64,000 nt of DNA from Azomonas agilis (GTDB taxonomy: Bacteria > Pseudomonadota > Gammaproteobacteria > Pseudomonadales > Pseudomonadaceae): assembly GCF_007830255.1 (NCBI RefSeq), contig NZ_VLKG01000008.1:103348-167347 (forward strand), read 5' to 3'. A program made the position numbers and the translations under genes. This document shows, piece after piece, positions 1-9,303 of this stretch; position 1 is the first letter of the stretch, and each line of letters opens with the position of its first letter. The notes below the pieces were generated by a model that was not told the origin of the DNA, ran no database searches, and saw only the letters and a program-made list of their open reading frames with translations.

Positions 1-461
1 AACTGGAAAACCGTTGCAAACGCCGTTTAGGTCGTCCGGCCCATGAACGCTGGTATGCCGGGCGAGCCATTATGGTGCGTCAAAACGATTACGCCTTGGG
101 CCTGTTTAATGGCGACATCGGTATCTGTTTGCCCAGTGACCAAGGGTTGCGGGTGTTTTTTGAGGCCGAACAAGGCTATCGTTCCTTTGCTCCAGCGCGC
201 TTGCCTGCCCACGACACGGCTTTGGCGATGACGGTGCATAAAAGCCAAGGTTCTGAGTTTGACCGCGTACTGCTGGTGCTTCCCGATCAGCCCAGTCCCT
301 TACTCAATCGTGCCTTGCTGTACACCGGAATCACCCGCGCCCGCCATCAGGTGGAGCTGTGGGCCAGAATAGAGCGGCTTAGCGAAGCAATTAAACTCAA
401 AACCGAGCGAGCCGCCGGTTTAGCGGCACGTTTGAGGTTAGCCACCGAACTCAGTCCATAG
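1..461 (+). CDS. recD: RecD, exodeoxyribonuclease V alpha subunit (3' end only)
   Basis: Partial gene: the frame is open from the window edge and ends at TAG 459-461, giving about 152 C-terminal residues. RecD is the fast 5'-3' SF1 helicase of the RecBCD double-strand-break repair enzyme. Seen here are the late helicase motifs typical of RecD: a TVHKSQGSEFDRVLLVLP block (motif V-like) and YTGITRAR (motif VI, with the arginine that contacts ATP). The start and Walker A lie upstream of the window. The family assignment is firm; only the subunit name rests on the motif wording, since other UvrD/RecD2-like helicases share it. Confidence 0.87.
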   Translation, partial: LENRCKRRLGRPAHERWYAGRAIMVRQNDYALGLFNGDIGICLPSDQGLRVFFEAEQGYRSFAPARLPAHDTALAMTVHKSQGSEFDRVLLVLPDQPSPLLNRALLYTGITRARHQVELWARIERLSEAIKLKTERAAGLAARLRLATELSP

Positions 462-471
462 CGCGGAAAGA

Positions 472-500
472 TTACAGCCTTCACTCAGAGTCGCTATGAT
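472..500 (+). promoter_or_regulatory. Possible sigma70 promoter for cyaY
   Basis: A good -10 hexamer TATGAT (495-500) lies 17 bases after a poor -35-like TTACAG (472-477), between recD and cyaY. The weak -35 makes this tentative. Confidence 0.35.
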
Positions 501-542
501 GCGATGCGATACTGTTTTTATACCGCTGTTCAGGATGACCCT

Positions 543-875
543 ATGCCATTGAGCGAACGAGAGTTTCACCAGCAGGTCGATGAGCTGTTGCAACAGGTAG
601 AAGACTGTTTTGATGCTTCCGATTTGGATACCGACTTAGAAAACAGCGGAGGTTTGTTGACGATCCGTTTGCCCAATGCCAGCCAAGTCATCCTAAGCCG
701 CCAGCCGGCGCTCAAGGAGTTGTGGATTGCCGCCCGCTCGGGTGGTTTTCATTGCCAGTATGATCCAGCCCAGCAGCGCTGGGTGTGCCCCGCCACCGGA
801 GAAACCTTAGGCGCATTATTAGAGCGCGTTACCCGTGAGCAAAGCGGCGAATCACTGGATTTTCAGTCACTCTAG
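543..875 (+). CDS. cyaY: CyaY, bacterial frataxin
   Basis: Small (110 aa) iron-binding protein that modulates Fe-S cluster assembly on the IscS/IscU machinery in the cytoplasm. The N-terminal helix region is strongly acidic (EDCFDASDLDTDLE), as in the frataxin iron-binding ridge, followed by the beta-sheet core with LTIRLPNASQVILSRQ and KELWIAARSGGFHCQY, a family hallmark. The start at 543 is preferred to an upstream ATG at 504, because AGGA (532-535) sits 7 bases before 543, the protein then begins MPLSEREFH as in homologues, and the 504 ATG has no ribosome site. Confidence 0.9.
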   Translation: MPLSEREFHQQVDELLQQVEDCFDASDLDTDLENSGGLLTIRLPNASQVILSRQPALKELWIAARSGGFHCQYDPAQQRWVCPATGETLGALLERVTREQSGESLDFQSL

Positions 876-950
876 TCTCTCTCTGATCTGTGGAACATTG
901 GCCCTCAGTCTGAGTAAAAGATAACCTGGTTTTGCTCTGGAGCCCTCTTC

Positions 951-1925
951 ATGCACACCCTGTATCCTGAAATTAAACCCTATGCGCGCCACGAATTATC
1001 GGTAGGCGATGGGCACGTACTCTACGTTGATGAAAGCGGTTCGCCAGACGGTTTGCCGGTGGTCTTTATTCACGGCGGGCCGGGGGCCGGTTGTGACAGC
1101 TCCAGCCGCCGCTTTTTTGATCCGGCTCTGTACCGCATCGTGACCTTTGATCAGCGTGGTTGTGGACGTTCTACGCCCCATGCCAGCTTGGAGCACAACA
1201 CCACCGCCCATCTGATCGCGGATATGCAAAAAATCCGTGAGCACCTGAAAATTGATCAGTGGGTGTTGTTTGGCGGCTCTTGGGGTTCGACTCTGGCTTT
1301 AGCCTATGCTCAAACCCATCCTGAGCGGGTATTGGGTTTGCTGCTGCGCGGGATTTTCCTCTGCCGCCCGCAGGATTTCTCCTGGTTTTATCAGGAAGGC
1401 GCTAGCCGCTTATTCCCCGACTACTGGCAGGATTATTTAGCGCCCATTCCCCAAGCCGAGCGCGGCGATTTGATGGCCGCTTATTACAAACGCTTGACCG
1501 GTACGGATCAAATTGCCCAGATGCACGCCGCCAAAGTCTGGTCGATTTGGGAAGGTCGTACCGCTACCTTGCGTCCCAATACTCAGGTGGTGGAGCGCTT
1601 TGCCGAGCCCCATCGAGCGCTGTCCATTGCGCGGATTGAGTGCCACTACTTCGTCAACAATGCCTTCCTTGAGCCCGATCAGCTAGTGCGCGATATGTCC
1701 AAGATCGCCCATTTGCCGGGGGTGATTGTGCATGGCCGTTACGATGTGATTTGCCCCTTGGATAACGCTTGGGCAGTACATCAGGCTTGGCCCAACAGTG
1801 AACTGCATATCGTGCGGGATGCCGGACATGCCGCTGCTGAGCCCGGTATTGTGGATGCCTTGGTGCGCGCTGCCGATAACATGGCCCGCGAGCTGCTGAA
1901 TATGCCTCCGGCGACCGGCGGCTAG
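951..1925 (+). CDS. pip: Proline iminopeptidase
   Basis: Alpha/beta hydrolase of 324 aa that removes N-terminal proline from peptides in the cytoplasm (peptidase family S33). Visible motifs are the oxyanion-hole HGGPG at residues 41-45, DQRGCGRS at 67-74, and the nucleophile elbow GGSWGS at 108-113 with Ser110. The late Asp (HGRYDVICP) and His (DAGHAAAEPG) complete the triad. Length is normal for the family. GGAG (939-942) precedes the ATG by 8 bases. It ends 3 bases from the convergent oxidase gene, with no obvious terminator between them. Confidence 0.93.
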   Translation: MHTLYPEIKPYARHELSVGDGHVLYVDESGSPDGLPVVFIHGGPGAGCDSSSRRFFDPALYRIVTFDQRGCGRSTPHASLEHNTTAHLIADMQKIREHLKIDQWVLFGGSWGSTLALAYAQTHPERVLGLLLRGIFLCRPQDFSWFYQEGASRLFPDYWQDYLAPIPQAERGDLMAAYYKRLTGTDQIAQMHAAKVWSIWEGRTATLRPNTQVVERFAEPHRALSIARIECHYFVNNAFLEPDQLVRDMSKIAHLPGVIVHGRYDVICPLDNAWAVHQAWPNSELHIVRDAGHAAAEPGIVDALVRAADNMARELLNMPPATGG

Positions 1926-1928
1926 AAC

Positions 1929-3230
1929 TTAGCCCAAATCCCGGAGCCGATGCCAGAGCATCCCCAGCGCTACTAAGGGGGCTCGTAGGTAACGGCCACC
2001 GGGAAAGGCCCGGTGTGGCACTTGGGCAAACAGCTCGAAACCAGTGCTGGCCTGCCCACTGATGGCCTGTGCCAGCAGATGCCCGGCCAAATGGGTGTTA
2101 TTCAGGCCGTGCCCTGAATAGGCCTGAGCGTAAAATACCTGAGGGTGATCGGCTAGACGGCCAATTTGCGGCAGTCGGTTAGCACTGATGCCAATTAAGC
2201 CGCTCCATTGATACTCAATGCGCGTATGAGCCAGTTGCGGAAATACCCGCAGCATTTTAGGCCGCATATAGGCTGCAATGTCCTTGGGATCACGTCCTGA
2301 ATAGTGGCAAGCGCCGCCAAAAATCAGCCTACGATCCGCCGAAAGCCGGAAGTAATCCATAATCGCCCGCTGGTCACACACTGCCGTATCCTGCGGCAAC
2401 AGACTGCGCCACAAAGCTTCGGACAAGGACTCGGTGGCAATCAAATAGCTGCCCGCTGGTAACACTTGGCGCGCTAGTTTGGGCTGTACTGCGCCTAAGT
2501 GGGCATTGCCGGCTAACACCAGATATTCGGCCTGTACCTGTCCTTGGGCGGTATGTACGCAAATCTTGGGTTCATAGTCGATTTTTACAGCGGCGGATTG
2601 CTCAAAGATACGCACGCCAAGGCTTTGGGCCGCTGCCGCTTCCCCCAGTACTAGATTCAGCGGATGCAGGTGCCCAGAACCTTGGTCAAGCAGTCCGCCT
2701 AAATAACGCTCGGAGCCGATTACTTGCTGGATCTGGTCTTGGGGCAGGTAGCTCAGGGCATGTTTGTAGCCCAGCTGCTGCAGGGATTCTTGCTCAGCCT
2801 GCAACGCTTCCAAGTGCTTAGGTTTGGTGGCCAGATCGCAAAAGCCCCACTTTAGATCGCAGTCGATATTAAAGGCTTGAATACGCTGGCGTACGAGCTC
2901 CACCGCCGCCAAACCCATCTGCTGTAAGGCGAGGATGCCTTCATCACCCAACAGGGGCCGAAAGCCTTCTAGGTCGTGGCCGATGCCTCGAATCAGTTGC
3001 CCGCCATTGCGCCCACTGGCTCCCCAGCCCAAATATTCAGCCTCCAACAGCACCACGGAAAAGCCGCGTTGAGCCAACTCAAGGGCGGTGTTAATGCCGG
3101 TAAAACCGCCTCCGACCACGCATACATCTGCCTGTAGGGGCTCATTTAAGCGGGGATAACTCGGGGCCGGATGCGCTGTTGCGGCGTAGTAGTTGGATGC
3201 GTGCTGTGGGTCGTGGAGCAGGGGGCTCAT
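1929..3230 (-). CDS. FAD-dependent oxidoreductase, PuuB/PauB-like (gamma-glutamylputrescine oxidase family)
   Basis: 433 aa D-amino-acid-oxidase-fold flavoprotein (DAO superfamily). The N-terminus has the Rossmann dinucleotide site VGGGFTG at residues 39-45, an acidic residue at the end of beta-2 (LLEAEYLGWGASGRNGGQ), and the GASGRNGGQ segment typical of the PuuB/PauB and YgaF-like group, which oxidise gamma-glutamylated polyamines or related amines and release H2O2. The C-terminal YAQAYSGHGLNNTHLAG matches the usual second FAD-contact region. It starts 10 bases after the HAD hydrolase stop, so the two probably form one operon. The exact substrate cannot be read from sequence. Confidence 0.8.
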   Translation of the reverse strand: MSPLLHDPQHASNYYAATAHPAPSYPRLNEPLQADVCVVGGGFTGINTALELAQRGFSVVLLEAEYLGWGASGRNGGQLIRGIGHDLEGFRPLLGDEGILALQQMGLAAVELVRQRIQAFNIDCDLKWGFCDLATKPKHLEALQAEQESLQQLGYKHALSYLPQDQIQQVIGSERYLGGLLDQGSGHLHPLNLVLGEAAAAQSLGVRIFEQSAAVKIDYEPKICVHTAQGQVQAEYLVLAGNAHLGAVQPKLARQVLPAGSYLIATESLSEALWRSLLPQDTAVCDQRAIMDYFRLSADRRLIFGGACHYSGRDPKDIAAYMRPKMLRVFPQLAHTRIEYQWSGLIGISANRLPQIGRLADHPQVFYAQAYSGHGLNNTHLAGHLLAQAISGQASTGFELFAQVPHRAFPGGRYLRAPLVALGMLWHRLRDLG

Positions 3231-3240
3231 GGGCTTGTCC

Positions 3241-3897
3241 TCAGTCGCGCAAGGAAATCACCGACCAACCACGCTGCTCAGCCAATTGGCGCAGGTGAGG
3301 GTCAGGATCTACCGCGACCGGATGGGTGACTTGTTGCAGTAAGGGCAGATCGTTGTGGGAGTCGCTGTAGAAATAGCTATCCACCAGATTAAGTCCTTGT
3401 TCGGCTAACCAACGCTTTAGGCGAACCACCTTACCCTGTTGGAAGCAAGGCACGTCCGTACTTTGGCCCAGATAACGGCCATCCTGCATCGCGCATTCGG
3501 TGGCCAACAGAGTAGAAATTCCCAAGCGCGTGGCAATGGGGCCGGTGATAAAGCGGTTAGTGGCGGTGATGATCAGTACCTGATCGCCCGCTTCTTGGTG
3601 CCTACGAATCAGGGCTTCGCCTTTGGGCAGGATCAGAGGCTCAATACATTCGTGCATAAACTGCTGGTGCCATTGGCTAAGCTGCTCCAGATCGTGCTGA
3701 GCCAATAACTCCTGACAAAAGTTTTGATACGCCATGACATCCAGTTGGCCGGCCTTGTAGTCCTGATAAAACGCATCGTTGCGGGCTTGATAGTAGGCCG
3801 CATCCACCAAACCATGCCGACAGATAAACTCGCCCCACGAGTGGTCGCTATCGCCGGCCAGCAGGGTGTTATCCAGATCAAATAAAGCTAAAGGCAC
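3241..3897 (-). CDS. HAD superfamily IB hydrolase (SerB-like phosphatase)
   Basis: 218 aa haloacid-dehalogenase-fold phosphatase. Motif I is LFDLDNTLL (residues 5-13, with two Asp and Thr), motif II is the ITATN segment, and motif III is [10 protein letters not shown]. The long helical cap between motifs I and II is typical of subclass IB, which includes phosphoserine phosphatase relatives. It is the first gene of a probable two-gene minus-strand operon with the PuuB-like oxidase. The real substrate is unknown. Confidence 0.82.
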   Translation of the reverse strand: MPLALFDLDNTLLAGDSDHSWGEFICRHGLVDAAYYQARNDAFYQDYKAGQLDVMAYQNFCQELLAQHDLEQLSQWHQQFMHECIEPLILPKGEALIRRHQEAGDQVLIITATNRFITGPIATRLGISTLLATECAMQDGRYLGQSTDVPCFQQGKVVRLKRWLAEQGLNLVDSYFYSDSHNDLPLLQQVTHPVAVDPDPHLRQLAEQRGWSVISLRD

Positions 3898-4090
3898 GTT
3901 ACACCTCAGGGGGAATTGAAAAGGCTAAGCATAACCCAGTGGCCAGTGAGCTCAGTCAGTTTTGCCTGTTGCAGACTCGTATCTGTGCTAGCTTTCGGGT
4001 TCGCATTTTTTGGCAATCTGTTTGTCTAATGTTCCAAGGCCAGCGTATTAACCCAGAACACCCCGCCCAAAATAAGGAAGATGGAGTTCA

Positions 4091-5212
4091 ATGTCGAAGG
4101 ATGCCAAGACTCAGCAAATCCTCTTACAGGGCCAGCAGCTTCGCCTATCGGGGGATTGGACGCTAAAACACTACGCTCACCTAAGGCAGCAGGCGGCTCT
4201 GTGGCAGCCGAAGTTAAACCAGCAATTAGAGATTGACCTACGCAACCTAGGCCAGTTGGATACCGCCGGAGCTTCCGTGCTGGTGGAATTGTTGGGGCCA
4301 GAGCGCTTGCAGCCGGTGCTCGACACCCTGAATGCCGAGCGCCGTGCCTTATTGGAAACCCTAGCCACTGCCTTAACCGAGCCCCCTCAAAAACCGCAGC
4401 CTTCCCGCTATGCCTTGGGCGATGTGCTGGAACACATCGGCATTACCCTGAAGTACCTTTGGGATCTGGGCTATGCACTCTTGGGCTTTATGGGTCTGAC
4501 CCTCAGCAGCTTAGTGCGTGCTTTCTTTAGGCCCAATCGCTGGCGCATCACCTCCATGATCTCCCACATAGAGCAGTGTGGATTGAACGCTGTGCCCATC
4601 GTAGCTTTGCTGACCTTCATGGTGGGAGCAGTGGTGGCTTTTTTAGGCGCTACGGTGCTGGCTAACTTTGGTGCCAGTATTTACACCATTGATCTGGTGG
4701 CCTTCTCCTTTTTGCGTGAGTTTGGCGTGCTGCTTACTGCCATCTTGATGGCCGGGCGTACCGCCAGCGCCTTTACTGCACAAATCGGCTCCATGAAAGC
4801 CAATGAAGAAGTCGATGCCATCCGCACTCTGGGATTAGATCCCATTGAATTGCTGGTGCTACCGCGCGTTTTGGCGTTGCTGATTAGCTTACCCCTGCTG
4901 ACCTTTATCGGCATGCTGTGTGGCATTTTGGGCGGCGCGGTGGTCTGTGTGTGGAGCTTGGATATCTCCGCCACCATGTATTGGGCGGCTCTGCAAAATG
5001 ATATTGAGGTGCGGCACTTCATAATTGGCTTGGTGAAAGCGCCCCTGTTTGCTTTTTTAATCGCCATCATCGGCTGTTTAGAGGGCTTTAAGGTGGCGGG
5101 CAGTGCGCAATCGGTGGGCGCTCATACCACTTCAGCGGTCGTGCAGTCGATTTTTATCGTCATCCTGTTGGATGCCCTAGCCGCTCTATTTTTTATGGAG
5201 ATGGGATGGTGA
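4091..5212 (+). CDS. MlaE-family ABC permease with N-terminal STAS domain
   Basis: 373 aa inner-membrane permease of an MCE/Mla-type lipid transporter. Residues about 1-95 form a STAS-like domain (LDTAGASVLVEL), and from about residue 120 the MlaE/YrbE permease core follows with hydrophobic helices and the conserved cytoplasmic segment containing MKANEEVDAIRTLGLDP. Standard MlaE proteins are about 260 aa; the extra length is the fused STAS domain, which in the E. coli Mla complex is the separate protein MlaB. It heads a four-gene operon (permease, ATPase, MCE protein, lipoprotein) and overlaps the ATPase gene by 7 bases. There is no MlaC-like periplasmic carrier, so this is a paralogous system rather than the main mla operon. 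Confidence 0.88.
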   Translation: MSKDAKTQQILLQGQQLRLSGDWTLKHYAHLRQQAALWQPKLNQQLEIDLRNLGQLDTAGASVLVELLGPERLQPVLDTLNAERRALLETLATALTEPPQKPQPSRYALGDVLEHIGITLKYLWDLGYALLGFMGLTLSSLVRAFFRPNRWRITSMISHIEQCGLNAVPIVALLTFMVGAVVAFLGATVLANFGASIYTIDLVAFSFLREFGVLLTAILMAGRTASAFTAQIGSMKANEEVDAIRTLGLDPIELLVLPRVLALLISLPLLTFIGMLCGILGGAVVCVWSLDISATMYWAALQNDIEVRHFIIGLVKAPLFAFLIAIIGCLEGFKVAGSAQSVGAHTTSAVVQSIFIVILLDALAALFFMEMGW

Positions 5213-5982
5213 CCGCCGTTATCGAAGTTCGGGATTTGGTGAATCGCTTTGGCGCGCAAACCGTGCATGAGCATCTGGATTTAGACGTGCAAGCCGGGGA
5301 AGTCCTCGGCGTGGTGGGCGGTTCGGGTACGGGTAAGTCGGTGCTGTTGCGCAGCATTGTTGGCTTGCGCGAGCCCAGTGCCGGCAGCGTGCGGGTGTTT
5401 GGCGAAAACTTGCAGGAGTTAAACCCTCAACGCCGTTCTGAAGTGGAGCGGCGCTTTGGCGTGCTCTTTCAACAAGGTGCTTTATTTTCCTCCTTGACCC
5501 TGTGTGAAAACGTGGCCTTACCCCTGATTGAACATGCCGGTTTAAAGCGCCCCGATGCCGAGGCGTTGGCGCGGGTTAAACTGGCGTTATCCGGTTTGCC
5601 TCCGAATGCCGCGCAAAAGTATCCCTCTCAGCTTTCGGGGGGCATGATTAAACGTGCGGCCTTGGCGCGCGCCTTGGCCCTCGATCCGGAAATTCTGTTT
5701 TTGGATGAACCCACAGCAGGCCTTGACCCTATTGGGGCAGCGGCCTTTGATCAATTAATTCTTACCCTGCGCGATGCCCTAGGTTTGAGCGTGTTTTTAG
5801 TCACCCACGACCTCGATACCCTGTACACCATCTGCGACCGTATTGCGGTATTGTCGCAGAAAAGGGTGCTGATTGCTGACCGTCTGCCCGTGGTCGAACA
5901 ACACCCTGATCCTTGGATTCAGGAGTATTTCCACGGGCCACGCGGACGTGCGGCCCAAGCCGCCGCCACAAGGAGCCAATAA
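5206..5982 (+). CDS. MlaF-like ABC transporter ATPase (MCE system)
   Basis: 258 aa ATP-binding subunit that powers the neighbouring STAS-MlaE permease. Visible are Walker A GGSGTGKS (38-45), the Q-loop LFQQGALFSSLT, the signature LSGGMIKRAALARAL, Walker B ILFLDEPTAGLD, and the switch histidine in LVTHDLDTL. The GGM form of the signature is typical of the Mla/Ttg2A group. The ATG at 5206 overlaps the permease stop, which implies translational coupling; a GTG one codon later is an alternative start. It is followed after 2 bases by the MCE gene. Confidence 0.9.
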   Translation: MVTAVIEVRDLVNRFGAQTVHEHLDLDVQAGEVLGVVGGSGTGKSVLLRSIVGLREPSAGSVRVFGENLQELNPQRRSEVERRFGVLFQQGALFSSLTLCENVALPLIEHAGLKRPDAEALARVKLALSGLPPNAAQKYPSQLSGGMIKRAALARALALDPEILFLDEPTAGLDPIGAAAFDQLILTLRDALGLSVFLVTHDLDTLYTICDRIAVLSQKRVLIADRLPVVEQHPDPWIQEYFHGPRGRAAQAAATRSQ

Positions 5983-5984
5983 CT

Positions 5985-6920
5985 ATGGAAACCCGAGCCC
6001 ATCACGTATTGATTGGCCTGTTTACGGTGCTGATCGTCAGCGGAGCCCTGCTGTTTGCCCTGTGGTTGGCCAAGTCCAGCAGCGACCGTGATTACCAGTA
6101 TTACGACGTTATTTTTCGCGAAGCAGTAACCGGATTGTCAGAAGGCAGTGGGGTGCAATTTAGCGGCATTAAGGTTGGGGATGTGATCCAACTGCGCTTG
6201 GATCAAGACGATCCCGGCGAAGTACATGCCCGCATCCGAGTAGCGGCGAGCACTCCGATTCGGCAGGATACCGAAGCTAAACTGGCCATGACCGGCATCA
6301 CCGGCGGCGCCATCATTCAGTTGCGCAGTGGTCGGCCAGATAGCCCGCGTTTATACAGCGCGCCGGGGAATATCCCGAAAATCATCGCCCAGCCTTCGCC
6401 CTTGACTCAGTTGTTATCGGACGGAGGCGACATGATGAGCAACCTAAACCAATTGCTGATCAGTGCTAACCGTATGCTGTCTGAAGAAAATGCCGCCTCC
6501 ATCAGCAAGGCTTTGGATAACCTCCAGTTGACCACTACCACCATCGCCGCCGAACGCGAAAATTTGGGGCGCGCTTTGGCCCAGATGGGTAACGCCAGTG
6601 AGCAAGCCACCTTAGCCATCGCCGAGGTAAAAACGCTGCTGCACACCAGTAATGGTTTGCTGGATCAACAGGGCAGTAAAATCACGGGCCACATCAGTAA
6701 GATTTTGGCCAGCATGGAGCGTAGCGGACAGCAAATTGAGCTGATGCTGAGTGAAAACCGAGGTGCTGTAGGGCGCGGAGTCCAAGGTCTGAATGAATTA
6801 GGCCCGACTCTGCGCGAGCTGCGGCAAACCCTGAAAGGGGTGCAGGAGATTTCGCGCAAGCTGGAAAATCCCAGTGAATACTTTTTGGGCGGTGGGCAGA
6901 CACAGGAGTTTCGGCCATGA
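5985..6920 (+). CDS. MCE-domain (MlaD-like) substrate-binding protein
   Basis: 311 aa membrane-anchored periplasmic protein. One N-terminal transmembrane helix lies at about residues 8-28, then a single MCE domain at about 40-120 (FSGIKVGDV ... AKLAMTGITGGAIIQL), then a long mostly helical tail rich in N, Q, S and L, likely coiled coil. MCE proteins assemble as hexameric rings that carry lipids between inner and outer membranes. An upstream in-frame start at 5913 is rejected: AGGAG (5971-5975) stands 9 bases before ATG 5985, and the 24 extra residues would precede the anchor without purpose. It overlaps the lipoprotein gene by 4 bases. Confidence 0.88.
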   Translation: METRAHHVLIGLFTVLIVSGALLFALWLAKSSSDRDYQYYDVIFREAVTGLSEGSGVQFSGIKVGDVIQLRLDQDDPGEVHARIRVAASTPIRQDTEAKLAMTGITGGAIIQLRSGRPDSPRLYSAPGNIPKIIAQPSPLTQLLSDGGDMMSNLNQLLISANRMLSEENAASISKALDNLQLTTTTIAAERENLGRALAQMGNASEQATLAIAEVKTLLHTSNGLLDQQGSKITGHISKILASMERSGQQIELMLSENRGAVGRGVQGLNELGPTLRELRQTLKGVQEISRKLENPSEYFLGGGQTQEFRP

Positions 6921-7510
6921 CGCGGGTGCTTTGTCTGTTGCTGCTGGGGGTTAGTTTAAGCGCTTGCTCGGTGCTGCCTGAGTCCGAGCCTTTGAAGGTG
7001 TATATGCTGCCGGATGCTAAGCTGCCCAGCAGTTCGGCGGCGGCGGTTTCTTGGTCGCTGCGTATCAATCAGCCACAAACCAGTCAGGCGTTGAACAGTG
7101 CACGTATTGCCGTGTTACCTACGCCAAATCAGCTGAGCAACTACGCGGGAGCCCGTTGGAGCAGTCCTGCCCCCTTTTTGCTGCGCCAGCAATTGCAAGA
7201 TGCTTTTTTGCGCGATGGACGCATCATGGCCCTGAGTAATGACGACAGCCAATTGCAAGCCGATCGGGTGCTGGACGGTGATTTACGGGCCTTTCAAGTC
7301 GAGTATTCTGGAGGCCGGCCTGAGGCGGTGATTCGTCTGGATCTACGTCTGGTCGATAATACCGATCAGCGTATTTTGGCCAACCGCCGTTTTGAAGTAC
7401 GTCAGGCTCTTAGTCAGGATCAAGTAGAGGGAGCCGTCAGTGCTTTAGGGAGTGCCGCCGGGAAGCTGGCTACCGAGGTGGTAGGCTGGACGCTGTCTTA
7501 CGGAGGATAA
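6917..7510 (+). CDS. PqiC/YmbA-like ABC-type transport auxiliary lipoprotein
   Basis: 197 aa outer-membrane lipoprotein. The signal peptide ends in a lipobox LSAC with the lipidated cysteine at residue 17. The body fits the ABC-type transport auxiliary lipoprotein family (PqiC/YmbA), with RIAVLPTPNQLSNYAGARW near the start and a later DLRLVDN segment. Such proteins dock MCE complexes to the outer membrane. The ATG overlaps the MCE gene stop (ATGA), and the same four-gene order (permease, ATPase, MCE, lipoprotein) is known from pseudomonads. The sensor kinase gene begins only 24 bases later. Confidence 0.84.
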   Translation: MTRVLCLLLLGVSLSACSVLPESEPLKVYMLPDAKLPSSSAAAVSWSLRINQPQTSQALNSARIAVLPTPNQLSNYAGARWSSPAPFLLRQQLQDAFLRDGRIMALSNDDSQLQADRVLDGDLRAFQVEYSGGRPEAVIRLDLRLVDNTDQRILANRRFEVRQALSQDQVEGAVSALGSAAGKLATEVVGWTLSYGG

Positions 7511-7534
7511 GCCCTTTACTGCGTTAGGTGATCT

Positions 7535-9292
7535 GTGTCGAGTACCTTGGATGGGCTGCGTTTCTGGCGTTTATTACTGATTACGCTGGTGTTGGTTTTA
7601 GGGGCTGTTATCGCGGCGCGCTGGGCGGTACAGCGTGCCGAGTACCAAGCCTTGCATGAGGCGGCTGTGCACAGTGACAGCCAGTTACGCCTGTATGCCA
7701 CTAGCCTGCATACCCTGATTGAGCGCTATCGGGTGATGCCTTCAGTGTTGGCTTTAGACCCAGAGCTGCGCGAGGCCCTGTCAGCCCCCTTAACCCCGGA
7801 AATCCAGCACCGATTAAACCTCAAATTAGAGCGCATTAACGAAGCCACGCGCTCCTCAACCCTTGAGGTGATGAACGCTGAAGGGTTAGCCGTTGCTGCC
7901 AGCAATTGGCAACTCCCCACCAGCTATGTCGGGCACAATTACCACTTTCGGCCTTATTTTCAGCAGGCTAAAGTCACGGGAAGCGGGCGTTTTTATGGCG
8001 TGGGGGTGGTTAGTGGCATTCCGGGTTACTTCCTGTCCCGAGCCATTCAGGATGAGCAGGGGCAATTCTTAGGCGTCATGGTGGTTAAGCTGGAGTTCCC
8101 GGAGTTGGAGCAAAGTTGGAGCCAGCGCCCGGACATCATTCTGGTCAGTGATGAGCGCGGCGTGGTGTTTATAGCCAACCAACCGGGGTGGCGCTATCGC
8201 ATGCTGCGTCCGCTGACCGAACAAGACCGCCAAGAGTTGCAGGCAGAGCGTCAGTACTACAACCAATCCTTGGTGCCGTTGGCGTATCAAGACCAGCAAA
8301 TTTTGGGGCCGGGGCAACGCTGGGTACGCATCCGTGGCCCAGAGCGGGTTGGTTATTACCTGTGGAATACCCTGCCTCTGCCTGCTGAGGGCTGGAACAT
8401 ACACCTGTTACGCCCTAGCAATGGTTTGGATAGCTCGGTACGTATGGCCGGTGTAGCCGCTGCCGGCGCTTGGTTGGCCTTGGGGTTTGCTGCGTTGTTG
8501 CTGGTGCAGCGCCGACGTTTAGCTCAGGAGCGCCAGCGGCGCAGGCAGGAGCTAGAGCAACTGGTAGAAGAACGCACAGCCGCCTTGCGTACCGCGCAGG
8601 ATGGCTTGATTCAAGCGGCTAAGTTGGCGGCCTTGGGGCAAATGTCAGCGGCGATGGCCCATGAGCTGAATCAGCCGCTTACCGCGCAACGTATGCAATT
8701 GGCCAGCCTGCGCCTGCTGTTGGATCAAAACCGGCTGGAGGATGCGCGGCGTATTTTGGGCAAGCTGGAAGACTTACTCAGTCGAATGGCGGCGCTCACC
8801 GGCCACCTGAAAACTTACGCCCGCCAAAGCCCCCGAGGTCTGCGCGAAGCCGTGGATTTAGCCGCTGCCCTAGAGCGTGCCCTAGAGCTGTTAGAGCCGC
8901 GATTGCGCGGACAGCCGGTGGAAATTCGGCAATATCTTGACCATCCGTTGCGGGTTTGGGGCGACCCCATTCGTTTGGAACAGGTATTAGTCAATCTAAT
9001 CCGCAATGGTTTGGATGCGGTAGCGGGTTGTACATCGCAGTGGTTAGAGATTCGCAGTGAGCGCCAAGGGGATCGCTGGTGTTTATCCGTTACTGACAGC
9101 GGTACGGGAATTGCTCCAGAACACCTAGCACAGGTGTTCGATCCCTTCTTTACCACCAAGCCAGTGGGGGAGGGACTTGGATTAGGATTGGCGGTTTCCT
9201 GCGCCATTGCCCACGAGTTGGGCGGTGAGCTGACCGCTGAAAATACCGAGCACGGAGCCTGTTTTCGCCTGATTTTACCCGCCGTTGTGTAA
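7535..9292 (+). CDS. DctB/MifS-like membrane sensor histidine kinase
   Basis: 585 aa two-component sensor for C4- or C5-dicarboxylates. A transmembrane helix at about 10-30 is followed by a large periplasmic double-Cache-type domain and a second helix near 305-325. The kinase core has the H-box AAMAHELNQPLTAQ (phospho-His at about 376), the N-box NLIRNGLDA, VTDSGTGI, and GEGLGLGLAVS. A GTG start is used; the nearest ribosome site (AGGTGA) is very close, and TTG 7547 is a weaker option. It is followed 11 bases later by its sigma54 partner and then an alpha-ketoglutarate permease, the arrangement expected of the Pseudomonas MifS/MifR system. Confidence 0.88.
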   Translation: MSSTLDGLRFWRLLLITLVLVLGAVIAARWAVQRAEYQALHEAAVHSDSQLRLYATSLHTLIERYRVMPSVLALDPELREALSAPLTPEIQHRLNLKLERINEATRSSTLEVMNAEGLAVAASNWQLPTSYVGHNYHFRPYFQQAKVTGSGRFYGVGVVSGIPGYFLSRAIQDEQGQFLGVMVVKLEFPELEQSWSQRPDIILVSDERGVVFIANQPGWRYRMLRPLTEQDRQELQAERQYYNQSLVPLAYQDQQILGPGQRWVRIRGPERVGYYLWNTLPLPAEGWNIHLLRPSNGLDSSVRMAGVAAAGAWLALGFAALLLVQRRRLAQERQRRRQELEQLVEERTAALRTAQDGLIQAAKLAALGQMSAAMAHELNQPLTAQRMQLASLRLLLDQNRLEDARRILGKLEDLLSRMAALTGHLKTYARQSPRGLREAVDLAAALERALELLEPRLRGQPVEIRQYLDHPLRVWGDPIRLEQVLVNLIRNGLDAVAGCTSQWLEIRSERQGDRWCLSVTDSGTGIAPEHLAQVFDPFFTTKPVGEGLGLGLAVSCAIAHELGGELTAENTEHGACFRLILPAVV

Positions 9293-9303
9293 GGAGAAGA
9301 CCC

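Noticed and set aside
7511..7534. Idea that the MCE operon and the sensor kinase form one functional unit
   Set aside because: The 24-base gap allows co-transcription, but gene content and the known order of the kinase, regulator and permease point to two separate functions.
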